Positions 1 through 12,480 of a DNA stretch of 64,000 bases are shown in pieces. The stretch spans positions 166,831,396 to 166,895,395 of the forward strand of contig CM056718.1 in the NCBI GenBank assembly GCA_029844215.1, in the 5' to 3' direction. The notes beneath the pieces are model-generated. The model was given only the letters and a program-made list of their open reading frames with translations. It did not search any database and had not been told where the DNA came from. A program made the position numbers and the translations under genes. Source of the DNA: Przewalskia tangutica (lineage: Eukaryota; Streptophyta; Magnoliopsida; Solanales; Solanaceae). The stretch's first letter is position 1; each line of letters begins with the position of its first letter.

Positions 1-2023
1 TAATAATCTGTACTTGGCTAAATAATGATTCAAAACAATATGTTAATCACTTAGTGAAACATATAACATAAATGAAACAATAAACGAAAACAGAACTGCT
101 TTGGAAAAATAATTTCGAATGTAATCGAGCCCACTTAGTTCAAAGTGTCCTTGAAATTATTCCTCACAAGACTCGAGGTTAACGGAATATCGCCTCCCGG
201 ATAGAACGATTATCTTACCAGAATAGTAGTACTCCAAATTCCGGTAGCAACGAACCACTCAACGGCAGTATATCACACAAAATGAAATTTTCGAGTTGAA
301 GAGCAACTTCAGAATTGATTAGAATGAATTAGTTTATAAATTCTTGAAATGATCAAGAATTTATAGTTAAAATCTTGATCATTAATGATGTTGCAAACCA
401 TTCGAATAGTCAACTCATTTGAGATTTAGTCGATCCGTTTGGATTTGTTTTTAATTAAATCAATCAATCGATCTTTTTCCAAATCCGAATCCGAATCCGA
501 ATCCGAATCCGAAGCCGAGCGAGCGACGACGACGGCGCGAGGGGTCCTTGCCCTCTCAACCCTTTTAGCAACTCGAGAAGGTGTAATGTAATATATACAC
601 CTCTCTTTCCTTCCCTTTTTTCGATGTGGGACAAAAGAGCCTTTTACCCTCTTTAATTTTTATCCCATCATTTCCTATTCACCAATATCAAAACCCAACA
701 TTTCTATCCTAGTTGGCATCTCAAGTCATCAATTATTTTTTTAATAAATAATATTTAAACCTACTTAATTCATCAAACTCATTTAATCAACATGACCCGA
801 TTAACTGGAGAAAATATAACAACAACAATAACAACAGACCTAGTGAAATCCCACAAAATATGGTTGGAGAGAGTAGAATGCACGTAGATCTTACCCTACC
901 TTGGGAGGGTAGAGATGATGTTTATGGTAAACTATCGATATAAGAACAAACAATTTAAAAAAATAACGAATAAATCAAGAAAACAAAGTAATAATCAAAA
1001 GATAAGAAACAACAAATAGTAACCGATATTAAATGACAAAAAATAATAAATAATAGTAACAAAAATCGAAGATCATGAAACTATCAGAGTAATACTACGA
1101 TTACTAGATGCACTACCATTCTTGGAGAGTTATATATATGATGACACATTGCTAAAAGTAGTTCCTTTGTCTTCTCCTTAAATTCATTATTATTTCTTTT
1201 AATAAAATTTCGATCAATCCAATTAAGAGAACTACGAAAAGCGAATGCTGATTAATGTGATTTTCATCTCTCTGACTGCATGCTTATGTAAATATATTTT
1301 GTTAATATTATTTGTTTGCTGTAGGAGTATCCAAATGCAGCAGTGCTGCAATTTGAATGTTTTTTAGCGATATTAATAATAGAGAGGTAGGTGTAAATTA
1401 AATGGGTCGAGTTTGATTAGATATAAGATATTAGTTTGGTTAAATTGAATTTGATTAGTTAAATAGATCTATTATTTATTTTAAAATTGTGTTTCAATTA
1501 GAGTCTGTTTGAATTGACTTATTTTAAGTATTTTTAAGTCAAAATGACTTTTAAGAACTTTTATAGGGTTTGAGTAAAATAAGAAAGTGTTTTTAAGCAC
1601 TTGTTTTTAAGCCGAAATGATAAAATTAAATCAAAAGTCATAAATTCATCCCTTTAATAAATATTCACATGAGATATTCTTTGGTTTTTATCTAGTGCTT
1701 TAATCTCGCTCAAAATATACTATAATAAAGTATAACACGGTCATTGTCAAATATACTAACTCAACTAAGTTGGGGCCGAATTCCACAAGACACACCATGT
1801 GAAATTAGGCCAATTCACTTTGTATTACTCATTTACTTTACTTCTAAGGTAACCAAATTATTTGTTTGTTTTTTTGTTTTAACTAATCAATTCACAATTT
1901 TGATTAATGATTAATGTATCAAATAAGATGAAATGATAGGGATGTGACTTAATGCACGAAAGTTGTGTTGGATTTTACTAAATTGGGTGTAATAGGTGTT
2001 GTATGGGTTATGGGATTAATATT
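1..2023. other. Intergenic, no gene seen; probable decayed repeats
   Basis: No coding region with recognisable similarity. A short hexamer array (TCCGAA units) lies at about 482-512, followed by GC-richer sequence and a pyrimidine-rich stretch near 600-630, a composition I associate with old LTR retrotransposon fragments, but I could not define ends. An RTE/SINE-type tail lies at 818-1120 (separate entry). At about 1500-1640 there is a MITE-like stretch beginning with a GTCTGTTTGAATTGACTTAT motif. Confidence 0.5.
818..1120 (-). repeat. RTE LINE / TS-type SINE 3' tail, minus orientation
   Basis: The plus strand reads AACAACAACAATAACAACA followed by a diverged GTGAAATCCCACAA motif and an imperfect copy of the 3' end common to Solanaceae RTE LINEs and TS SINEs (TTG repeats preceded by a CCCAGAC...GTGGGATT...CTGGG block on the element's own strand). 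The element therefore lies on the minus strand. The far end is a guess because the copy fades into AT-rich DNA. Similar tails are at 37262-37746 and 41147-41290. Confidence 0.55.
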
Positions 2024-2035
2024 CAAGTGGAGATT

Positions 2036-2405
2036 AATCCAAAGATAGTGGCCCAGTGGCCATTAGTTAAATTTGTGGTCTTAGGGTCACAAGTTCGATT
2101 CTCGGTGGATACGTTCTCCGGAGCATATGCCTCGTATTAAAGCTTGGTAGCTTAACCGCGCGGGCATGTTGCAGTGTGGGTTTGATTCCCTCAAGACAAG
2201 TCCTGTTAGGGGGTCAAACCTTGTAGCATTGATCCGTTGGTAGCGATCAGACACTGAATGCGGGGTGCACATCCCGCGATTTACCCGGCGGTGGCGGCTA
2301 AGGACGGGTTCCATCGCCTCCAGAAGCCTAGTACCAGTACTTGTGCAGGTACTAGCGATATGAGGGTACTAAGACCACCCGAGACCTGAATTATCAAAAA
2401 AAAAA
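2036..2405 (+). mobile_element. SINE with two tRNA-like promoter units and 12-bp target duplication
   Basis: The 370-bp body is flanked by perfect direct repeats CAAGTGGAGATT at 2024-2035 and 2406-2417 and ends in a poly-A run. Near the 5' end TGGCCCAGTGG (about 2050) resembles a pol III A box, and CAAGTTCGATTCTC (about 2090) a B box. A second pair, TAGCTTAACCG (about 2149) and GGGTTTGATTCCCTC (about 2178), follows, suggesting a dimeric tRNA-derived SINE. The perfect duplication suggests a fairly recent insertion. The SINE family is not identified. Confidence 0.8.
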
Positions 2406-2417
2406 CAAGTGGAGATT

Positions 2418-3798
2418 TCTCAATTTGATCACTTGATTTTACTATTAGACTTTTTCAAACCTAAAGTGTGGAATATGGGAACACTCATTGTTTACCTTCA
2501 GTTGAATCTCTTATATTTCTAGTTGTGATTCATTAAATGAAGTTTAAAGCTCAAGGTTTTAATTAATGTACTCCTTTTCTAGACTCAATTTCCTTTTTCA
2601 AATTTGACTAGAGACAATATACTCTAAAGGGGTGTTAGCAACTAATCCTTAAACATTAAGTAAGATAAGTAATTAAATGTCTCAAATAACACACCCATTT
2701 TACATTTAAAAGTTAAAACCTATCCCAATTACCACATTTATATTTTGGGTCACAACCCCAATCTAGGTTCCAGCAACTCATGAAAAAAAAAAACACAACT
2801 TGAAATAAATAAAGAAAGACATAAAAGTAATAAAGAAAGCTTACAATTATTTTATATTGGAATAAAAGCTAAGTAGTAGATAAGTAGTAAAAAGTGTGAA
2901 AAATGAACATTGATTTGATAGGTGGATAGATGTCTTAACAAAACCCTAGGCGCTTATATAGGGATCCAAAAAGTTCGGACTACAAATAATTAAAAAAATG
3001 CCATCGACGCCTACCCTACGACTGCAAAAGGGGCCGCATAACGGGTCTGCGATCTGCAAAATATGACTAGGGTTTACAAAGTGTTTTTTTATCTTCACTG
3101 TCTGAAACTGCGGTGGAAAATGTTGTCCGCAAAAAGATTTTGAGGTCTCGCAATATAAGCTTGGACTGTGGAGGAGCAGTGGTTTGCATACCGGACTGCA
3201 GACCGCATTTTAGATCGCACTTCGAGGTTTCGGAATCTTCTGATCACTATTTGAATATGCGGCTTCACTTACCATTCTGCATCTGCATTCTGGTTCTGTA
3301 GTCCGCAAAAGTGGTCTTCTTTGTACTTCTTCTTTTTTCAACACTTTTATCCATGTTTAAGCACTTTCTCATTTTTTTGTTCCGGAGCAAAAATCTTACA
3401 AATTAAACTAAAGTAAGAAATACACACTATCAATGCATCAATAACAACATAATTCATGAAATTGGTATCAAATGTGTCATAATTTCCCGGCACATCATGC
3501 TTTTATTTGGATGTAATTAAATCTAAAATCGTAAAGTGATCATTCATACAGGGTGATATTAGTGTCTATGGTGCTCATCCTACTGAGCATGAACCAGATG
3601 GTGACAATATGGAACAAATGCAGATTGAACTGTCACAAATAAATCATAAATGTAGAAAGTTACAATAAGAATACAAAATGCACAACAACAACTCGTAACA
3701 AATAAACAAAAGAAATAGCAAATCTCAAAGACAAATTGCAATATAAGAGCAGGTATGAAACATAGTTTATACAGTTTACCTAGATTTTGCAAAGATTC
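2418..3798. other. Intergenic, no feature recognised
   Basis: AT-rich DNA without similarity to known proteins. Short open frames (for example 3113-3301 and 3580-3792) have no recognisable domains and I regard them as chance. The segment from about 3000 to 3340 is noticeably richer in GC and may be part of an old repeat, but no termini were found. Confidence 0.5.
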
Positions 3799-4760
3799 TG
3801 TTGGAAATTTACTAACGTGGAATTAAGATTATCCCATTATTTATGACTCGAATAATTGAGATCCCGCACCTTGGAAACGTCGTTTTCACACACGTGCACA
3901 CGTAGTGCTAAGTATCGTAAAATTTCATTAGTGAAAGAGATATTGGTACGTGAGTAAACGTTTGAGACATGAAATGATGGACGGTCGTTAGTTAAATGAC
4001 ATGTGTTCCACGTTGGTAAATGAAGAAAGGAGTGTACGAAGTGTAAGATCGAAACGAGTCGGAAAAGGGTTGCGGCGTCACCGACGCTTCTGGTTGGTCT
4101 TCTGGCCACTGGAGCTGCGGCGCTTCAGAGCCAGAATGGTCGACCGAAGATGAAAAGTTTCTAACTTTTGGGTTGGTTTTGGAGCATTGATCCTCCATTA
4201 CTTGACACTTGAATTCAGCCATTATTTGGTTGAATAACACCTTTCAATAAGTGTCATTACATGGTCATTGATTGCTATTAGTTGGCTAGATGAGAGGTCA
4301 TCTTACACACACTATAAATTGAGGCCCTAGGCTCAATTGAAGATAGACTTCACTTTTGTTTAGTTCAGATTTTTCTGAACTTCTTCCTCTCTAGTATACT
4401 TTAACACACTCAAAGGTTCTTCTTGAGAAACACGTGAGTTTCTTTTGCTCATTTGTTTGATGCTGTTTTATCTTGGGAACAGTTGCCCATAAACGTAAAA
4501 CGATATATATGGGGCAATAATATCTTAAGGACATAGTACTAACACTCGCCTCAACACAGTTGTAACAAGTAGAGATTTAGTTTCTATTGGTTTTAGGTTA
4601 TCAAGATCAAGAAGCTTGTTGCAATAGGAACGAAGATCCAAAATTGATACAAGACAGAAGATTAAGAACTCACAAGTTTACTGTAGTCATAACTCTTGTT
4701 GGCTACAAGTTTGTTAACTGTTTTAATTCATTATTGTTTATCCTTTCGAAACACTAGTAG
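3799..4760 (+). mobile_element. Degenerate Ty1-copia LTR (left LTR of the element running to 7335)
   Basis: Starts TGTTGGAAATTTACTAACG and matches, with many substitutions, the minus-strand reading of the solo LTR at 59812-60846: both share GACTCGAAnAATTG, AAAGAGATATTGGTACGT, GTTTGAGACAT and CCACGTTGGTAAATGA in the same order. The 3' boundary is uncertain; I place it near 4760 where LTR-like sequence gives way. No matching right-hand LTR was found, so this is a broken element. Confidence 0.6.
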
Positions 4761-7335
4761 TAGTTGTATTCTATTCCCGTACATCCATTGTGTAACTCAC
4801 AATCTTAAGACATTATTTGTACTAGTGCTAGAAAGATGTTTACCAACATATATGATACAAGATCTGGTTGTGGCTTTCTTGTTGAAACCAGTTCTATTGA
4901 CAGTTCTATAAACAGTTCAAACACTATCTCTGTCAACAAATCTGGTTCTAGTTTTGGATCTCTCTTTGACGATAGTTACAGATCTATTTTTGTCAAAGAG
5001 GAGATATATGTCTCTGATGATGAGCTTGAAGATACTGGTGATAGTCATGCTAGCAAAGCTAAGGGTCAAGAAAGAGTTGTTGTTATCGCTCTCGAGAGTG
5101 GTGGAAACAAGCGCCCAGAGAGGTGGATGATATCAACTGGGACAAGAGGAAAAGACTAAAGATGTTGTTCTACCTTGTAGAAGAAGGCCAATATTTGTCC
5201 CAGACAAAGGATCTGAACCATGTTAAGGAGGATTTGGACACGCAATCCAACAAAGGGACTGACGTGGGCCAAAATTCAAGAGTATGAGTTAACTATTCTT
5301 CCTTGTCAATAATGAGATTAAAGATGTCTGATTAAAATGAATAAAGTAAGGCTATAAATATGAAAGTGGTTTCCATATATTCCTTACGCCTTAAAACCAG
5401 AAGTTTAATCTCGCTTTCCTTCTCATTTAATGATTGGACTATAATAAACAACAGTTTAAAAAGATATGGATTAAAAAGATATGGACTTAGGTTGTAATAA
5501 ATTAGATTTATGGACAATCCTAAGTAAGCGCCAGGAATTTTCCTGGACACCAATCATAAGGGAAGAGGACTAGAGACAAGGACTAGAGGACTAAGAGACA
5601 AACATGTCACCGTTTCCAATAGAAGATCCTTCATTTGACAGGATGGTATTGTACACTCAGTCATACAAAGCATACGGGCGAAATAGGCCAGACTTTTTAG
5701 ATCTTAAATGATATGAAGGCCAAAAGAAAGGCAGGAAATAAATTGGACACTCAGTTTGCCAAGACAGCTGGAGTGGGCCAGAGTATCTAAATCTCATACG
5801 ATCCGGTTATGCCCCAACCACGGGCAAGAGGTTGTTCATACGAAGCAATGCTACCTCCAAAGTAAAAGGAGTTGAATAGGTTGTCCTCGAAGGACTTAAG
5901 AGAATGGGAGCACCCTAACAAGAGGTAATACATGTCCCAAACTTGGTTTCAAGGACGTTGTTGGTCAAGCTGGTTTGAGACTAGTCCAACAGGTTTGTAA
6001 TAACTAAGAACGGTACAGTATGTTTGTAGCCAAGTGAATGATATATTTGTAATCCGTGCATCTATACCTTCATAGATTAAGACACGTTAAATAGAATGTC
6101 ATTCAAAACTAATTAATTTGAGATTGTTGTCGTAAGTCGACATAAACTCTCAAATGAATGTGAGGTAGGCGAAGAGGTAAAATCACATTTCCATTCTGTC
6201 GAAGGAATAGCAAAAAAAACATCACTCCTCTATAACATAGTCACCCCTACGTGGTGATTTGATGCTTGTACAAATAGAGGGGGAAGACAAGTACGTTGTG
6301 ACCTTCATTGACGATAGTACAACATATTGCGTCCGTTGTTTGTTTACGAGAAAAGATGAAGTTGTTGAAGCGGATGAGCGCTACAAAGCAGAAGTTGAAA
6401 AGCTTATGGATTGAGGAATTCATAGGGATAGATGGGGAGAATGTGAAGCATCATTCATCAAACGACTGCTCCTTACTCACCTCAGTCTAACGGTGTTAGC
6501 CAAGCGCAGATCTATACGCCCAAGATATGTGGGGCAAGGCGATCCTTACCACTAATGCGATTCTCAACAGAACTCCGCATAAGAATAAGGATAACCCTTT
6601 ATGTGAAACATGAAAAGGATCCCATCTACAAAGGGTGTGATATAGGGTGAGTTGGTAGAGGTTGGAATACCGGAACATGTCAAGTTGGACCTAACACTGT
6701 AGATTGCATATCCACTGGATCTGCAAATAACAATAGTGCTTATGACATCTTGGATAAAAAAATACTGAATTCTTTGAAGATAACTTTCCTTAAGAAGGAA
6801 AAGTAGTATTTATTCAAGATTAACAAGAACTCGCGAGTGCCTGATTGTACGGAACTAGACGTTCCAGATCTAAATGACTCGAAGTTGCTGACTATCCGGA
6901 ACTTAATATTCTAAATCTATAGAACTCATGAATTCTAGATGTTGAACCGAGACAGAGCAAAAAGAGGGGGACAAAGACTTGTTTCGGGCCTTCTAGCTTA
7001 TATTGATGAGAATGAACCATGGACAATTAACAAAAAATGTCATCTCCAAAAGCACTGCTTTGAAAAGAAGCTAAAAAGAGATAAATAGACTTCATCAGAT
7101 AGAACCATACTTGTGTGATTGTTGATTTTTCTCTGGGAAAAGAGCCTCTGGGTTGTAAAAGTGGATACTCAAATTGAGTACAAAGTAGATGGATCTACTG
7201 ACAAGTATAAGGCCTCAGCTACTTGGACATGTGCTCATATGTGAATAGCTTAACCTACAAGGTCATCACAGTCTTGCGAGACATGGATGTGAGACAACCT
7301 TCTTAATCAGAGAGTTGATTTGATGGACTGTTGGG
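4761..7335 (+). pseudogene. Remnant Ty1-copia internal region (integrase and RT relics)
   Basis: Many stops and frameshifts. At about 6290-6405 the translation reads YVVTFIDDSTTYC, the copia integrase core around its catalytic aspartate. At about 6490-6610 a stretch similar to MWGKAILTTNAILNRTPHK is the downstream integrase signature, and at about 7138-7260 a broken reverse-transcriptase start (GKEPLGCK, then a degraded copy of the following conserved stretch) is visible. The CACTA transposon at 7339 interrupts the element here and no convincing continuation was seen beyond 18696. The open frame at 4836-5159 may be gag-derived, but I do not recognise it. Confidence 0.65.
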
Positions 7336-9260
7336 CTTCACTACAAGAAAAACACCCTGCGGTGACGGGTAAAAACCGTCATCTGACGGGTAAAAACCGT
7401 CATCTGACTCCTAAGATGACGGTTCTTGTAAGTGGCATCTTTGCCATCGTTACAAATGCAGATTTACGCCTGAATCGGTTACACGATATGTGACGATTTT
7501 TACCCGTCACACAAATGTCACAAACATGTGACGATTTTTACCCGTCACACTACATGGGACGGTTTTTACCTGTCATACAATTGTTACTTAAATTTAAATT
7601 TTGACTCAATTTTTTTTAATTTTTTTTATTAAATTAATAATTTATTTTAATATGGCGGGATTTTTTTTTGGAATTTAATTTTAATATTTCAAATTGAAAT
7701 TACAACAATGAAATGGACTAAGAATTTAAATAACACCAAAAATATACATTAAATAACTATAATATGTTGTACAATGTATTCCCAAAATGGATAATAATTC
7801 AAAGCGTTAATAAAGTACTTAATACAAGATTAAAACATTGTTAAATTCACGAACTCTTCAAATATTTTCATGACCATCATGTCCTTCAACCCGTTCACGA
7901 TCAAAATATTCTCGATACCTATATGACAGAAGAAGATTCCAACAAATTAGAAGAAGAAAGCCACATATTTTTCATGTTAATATAATGAGGATGACAACTC
8001 AAATGATGCATTATGAAGTGGAACATAAACGTACCAAAAATATATTTCAACTTACAGTAGTTTATAGGTATAATGGGGCATTGTTAACTACACTACCAAG
8101 TACCAAGCTTATAGGTAATGCAAGTGCTGATAGAACAAATTGATGAGCCAGAATAAGATCTTCAGAGTTCATAAAATACCAGATATTTCTCTTTTAGGAT
8201 AATGCATACCAGTGTGTAATAGCACAAAATCAGGTACCAACACCAAGCAGACTCTAAACATAACACAAAGACTCGAGACAACTGAAGATTAAAAAGATTA
8301 AAACCTCAAGATACAAGACATGAATTATTTAACGAATATGTGATGGTTACTATTGGCACAAGAATGTGTTGATTCTGATAGACTTAACATAAAGGCTTGT
8401 TACAGAATCATCACTAATTTGCAAAACTCTAACAATAGTTTGGAGTTGTAGCATCACTATTTGAACATGATTTATCTGCAAAAATTTCTTTCAACAGCGT
8501 GATTCGTTCGTTATATAACCACTCCCATCAACCGTTAACTCCAATACATGAGAAAACAAAATACAAATGAATGTAATGTCCCATACTTTAAAGACCCATA
8601 AACACGAGAAAACCATAATGAAAACAACCTTGCATAATCCTCCAAGAAATAAACAACAACTATACCTAAGAATGCCTCACCCTTCATATAATGTCAATAT
8701 GAAGAGGCCAGGAAGGATTCTCCCTTCAATATTTTGAGGCTGATTTTCTGGATAATTAAAAAGTCCTAAGAAATAATTACCTCAGAGAACAAAATAAAAG
8801 ATAATAATAGATATCACTAACGACACCTGATTTTCTTGCAATTACTCATCTTATCTAAAGTGTGATAGGAGACTTTACCCTTCTTCGAGACTTTCAAATT
8901 CAAGTGTTGCTTTGTCAGTTTCTATCTCACATAGAATATCACCGACCTCTATCTGTGTCAAAAGAAAAATAGAATAATACTTGCACATGCTATTTAGTCA
9001 TTACTGCCCAGTGTCGGGTATGAAAATTAACTAGCACCATATCAAGCAGCACCAACCTTGTCACCTTTCTTTTTCCTCCATTTAGCGATGTTACCTTGAT
9101 TCTATAGGTAAAAGTTCAATCAAGATTTCATCATCATTGTCAGGAAAAAAATAAGCATAGCATCGAAATTCAAGAGTCCAATATGAATTTTCTATACCAT
9201 GGTTGGGGACAAAGCTGGCATATCAAGGACCAAATGAAGAGGAAGTTCAGATGAGCAAAT

Positions 9261-12200
9261 TGTCACGACCCAACCCCGGGGCCGCGACTGGTACCCTACC
9301 GGGTACCCTGTCAGGTATATGTCAGAGAATAGCAACGGAACATACATAACACATAACTTATAAAAAGGTAAACATCGCTGGCCAGCCGATAAGGCTGCCT
9401 TCCATAAAACATACTTAATCAGAAGTACAACTTATTCTTACAGCCCAAACCACAAACGTGACTACTGCACTTCAGAATAATAACACCGCGGGATAGGGCC
9501 CCGCCATACCCCCTGAATGTACAAAAGTCTATAACCTCAGGGAATCATACCAAAAGACAAAGCCTCCGGAGAGATGGAGCTTTCCAAGAACTGAACAGTG
9601 ATCCTAAGAGAGCGGACCACAGTTACGATCTCGACTGCGGCATTTAACGCAGCCAAGGAGGTCGATAACAGTACCAAGTATGTGAAATCAAAATATCAGA
9701 ATGAATCATAATAGCATATATATAAAGCAGGAGACATGTATGATAGTCAAGCTACAGTACACAACATATACGCAGCCATGTCAAGTCAGGGACTCACGCC
9801 CTCTAAGTCATCACTCAAATATAACCATAGGTCTCATGCCTATAATATCAATCATGCCCGTGGAATTCCTTCTTCACTGCCGGCAGTCTATGAAGAACAA
9901 CACTAAGGAGTACACATGAACACTAGATCCCACTCGGCCATCGTAACTGCACGAGGCAAAAGACGAAGGCATATCTACCGGATCCACCTCGCATCCTCAA
10001 TCGATCGGCAAGTACGAAAGCCGCTACCGATCCACCCGCATCAACAATACTATAATCGAATTACGGTCGACCGGCAAGTGCGATAGCCTCTACCAGATCC
10101 ACCTGCGCCACATCACGACGGCAAGCACGCAGCTAACCACCGAGATCCACCTGCATCGAGACTCATGGAGAGCTAATCCATGGAATAATCATCAGCGAGA
10201 AACGAACCCTCATCATGGCCGCATACCCGTGGAATCCTCCATCACTGACGGTACGCCCAAATAGACTCATAACTACATGCTTTTAATTCGAATTTCAATA
10301 CCATGCCTTTACATAAACCAAGACAATTACCATGCCTTCTTTTCACATAAACCAAGAGAATTCTTAATTAAGCAAGCCAAAGTACTTATCAAGGCACACA
10401 TAGAATAATTCTCAATTAAACAAGCCCAAAACACTATCAAGGCACAAACAGAATAATTCTTTTTTTTACAAGCCAAAGTACTACGTACGTACATTCTTTC
10501 CAAAAGATTCTTTTTTATGCAAAATCCAAGATACTAACACCCGTAGTATCAAGGCGCGTCTATTTTTCAAAGTAAGTTACTACACCTTTAGAAAACTCAT
10601 TTCAAGGCTTGAAACCAAGTTAACTTCAATTTTTCACAATCTAGACAACTTATGCTCATTAATCAAAATAAACAACTTTCATAACCTTCCATAAAGTTAT
10701 TATAACCAACTTCCCATAAAGCCGTTATACTAACTTTATGCTTTAGAAATTTAAGACATCCTTATCCTTTCATAAGGCCGTTATACTAACTTTATGTTTT
10801 AGAAATTTAAGACATCCTTATCCTTTCATAAGGCCGTTATAACTAACTTCCCATAAAGCCGTTATAACTCCTTATAAACCATTTCGTTCTTTTACTAACC
10901 AAGAGACTTATACTTCAAACAAATTCATACAATTTTCAAAATACTTCATTATGTCAAGAAATCCTTGTCTACCTTATTTAGGATAAACCATTCCTTAAGA
11001 ACAAGCGGGTTAACTTTTTAACCCAACCAACTTAGACATTTCTTTAAAACAAGTCAAGTATAACAAAAGGATTTACTTTATTCAAAACACGTACGTCTAC
11101 CGTACTATATAGTTATAACTACTCATGCTCAAGAGATAAGAAAGTTTCCACATACCTCTTCGGTCAATCCACTTGCTAAGCTCAAACTACCGCAAGTAAT
11201 ATGCCAACCTATAACAACCATAATACGTTTATTAACCTCTAATTTCAATGTAGAAATAATCTAAGTTCAAAGCCCCTAAATTCTATGGAAAATTGGGCAG
11301 CATTTCCTTTGTTTCTACATACTTTGCCACCTTTTCTCAAGGCCGAATTTATCATCCAAACGCCACATTTAAGGCTCAACAATCCAACACTTCAGCGGGA
11401 TTTCACACCTAATCTTGGGTGTGTAATTTTCTGCCGCAATAGATTCTACAAGTCACGTATAAATGCTAAGGTAGTTTTTAGGCTACAACATGCTCATAAT
11501 ATCTTCTTAACCAATTCCTTCACATTCAAACCATAGTTCTTACATGCAATGAGTCTAAGAGCATTATTTACTACCACAAGTTCTTCCTTCTTAACATGCA
11601 ACACTAGAAACTAATTCTAAAGGAAGAAATGTTACCTTAAAGTTTTAGCCAAATCTTTCCAACCACTTGCTAGCTTCCTTTTCAAGAACACCACCACAAC
11701 AACCTTCACAAGCTAGCCACAAGCTTCCTCTCGCTTTTACTATTTGATTTTCCTAAGGCTAGAATGTCTCTTGGGATTTTAGAGAAGGAGGAGCTTAAAC
11801 TTTTAAGAGAGAGGAAGAGCTTTTGTCTAAGAGAGAGAGATGAAGTATGACCAAGTCTCAAGACTTGGTCAATATAATGCATGCAAAATCGGATGGGGAC
11901 ACTTGTCACCCTCCCAAGGTCTTTTAAAAGAGAACTCTGATTTTTCCTAAGTTTTTCCGCCTGAATCCGCCGCGCTGCGCCGCTTCCGGCATGGCGCTAA
12001 ACCTCCGCAACTTCTCTGAACTTCGGCGCGCTGCCCGCATCCGGCGCCATGCCTGCCGCCGCTTTGTCCAAACACATTTACCGATCACAAGACCGAACTT
12101 GTAACTCCCATAACTTTCTACTCCGACGTCCTATCGACGAACGGTTGGTTGCGTTGGAATCTAGACTCAACGAACTACGCCCTGGGCCTTTGAAACACTT

Positions 12201-12348
12201 AGGAACTCTCTATGTACCGGGTCATAACCCGCCTCAAAGTTGACTAAAACCCATCCGGAACAATCCGTCAACCTATCCTTCGAAAATTTTAAGTCTTACC
12301 CCCTTTCGTACGCTCTCAAACGCATGACCTGAACTACGGGGTGTAACA
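9261..12348. mobile_element. Large LTR-type insertion (probable solo LTR), TSD CAAAT
   Basis: Starts TGTCACGACCCAACCCC and ends GGGGTGTAACA, with a perfect 5-bp duplication CAAAT at 9256-9260 and 12349-12353. No gag or pol similarity is present in 3,088 bp, so a solo LTR is the simplest reading; a non-autonomous element without LTRs recognised by eye is the alternative. Its left part shares blocks with the sequence starting at 61799 (CCGCGACTGGT, GGTAAGGCTGCC/GATAAGGCTGCC, GGCCCCGCC, CTGAATGTAC, CTCCGGA). It contains a 56-bp tandem repeat near 10721. It splits the captured E2 exon. Confidence 0.8.
10721..10850 (+). repeat. 56-bp tandem repeat inside the solo LTR
   Basis: A unit beginning GCCGTTATACTAACTTTATG starts at 10721 and recurs at 10777; a third, shorter copy starts at 10833. 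The spacing is 56 bp both times, and the first two copies differ at about one position over the unit, so the duplication is recent compared with the LTR family. Confidence 0.8.
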
Positions 12349-12480
12349 CAAATATTCGCAGGACTGGCTTCTGGTGCTTCATCTGTCTGAGAAGATACCT
12401 GATTTTTAACCTCTGATGCACCACCAACAGTAGCAAGGACTTTTTGTATGTCATCTGCTTCTTCCACCTACTCAATTAGC

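Larger units (their letters stand above)
8879..12467 (-). pseudogene. Captured fragment of mitochondrial PDC-E2 (dihydrolipoamide acetyltransferase), lipoyl domain exons
   Basis: Minus-strand exons with GT-AG borders encode part of an E2 subunit of the pyruvate dehydrogenase complex, closest in my memory to Arabidopsis LTA3/mtE2-1. First exon: 12467-12349 continuing at 9260-9198; it reads VEEADDIQKV, an acidic linker, then SSELPLH and MPALSPTM. Next exon 9101-9057: NQGNIAKWRKKKGDK. Next exon 8952-8879: IEVGDILCEIETDKATLEF, with the lipoyl-lysine motif ETDKAT, then ESLEEG. No catalytic acetyltransferase domain and no start region were found, so this is a fragment of one lipoyl domain plus the preceding linker. 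The first exon is split by the solo LTR at 9261-12348; without the LTR and one CAAAT copy the frame is continuous. It sits inside a CACTA element, so transduplication is the likely origin. Confidence 0.8.

Noticed and set aside
2140..2200. Possible tRNA gene from the A/B-box-like motifs
   Set aside because: No complete cloverleaf could be drawn, and the segment is inside a SINE with target duplications and poly-A.
4836..5159. 107-codon open frame as an independent gene
   Set aside because: It sits between a degenerate copia LTR and integrase relics and has no recognised domain; more likely element-derived.
9701..9919. 72-codon plus frame
   Set aside because: Located inside the solo LTR at 9261-12348, with no protein similarity.
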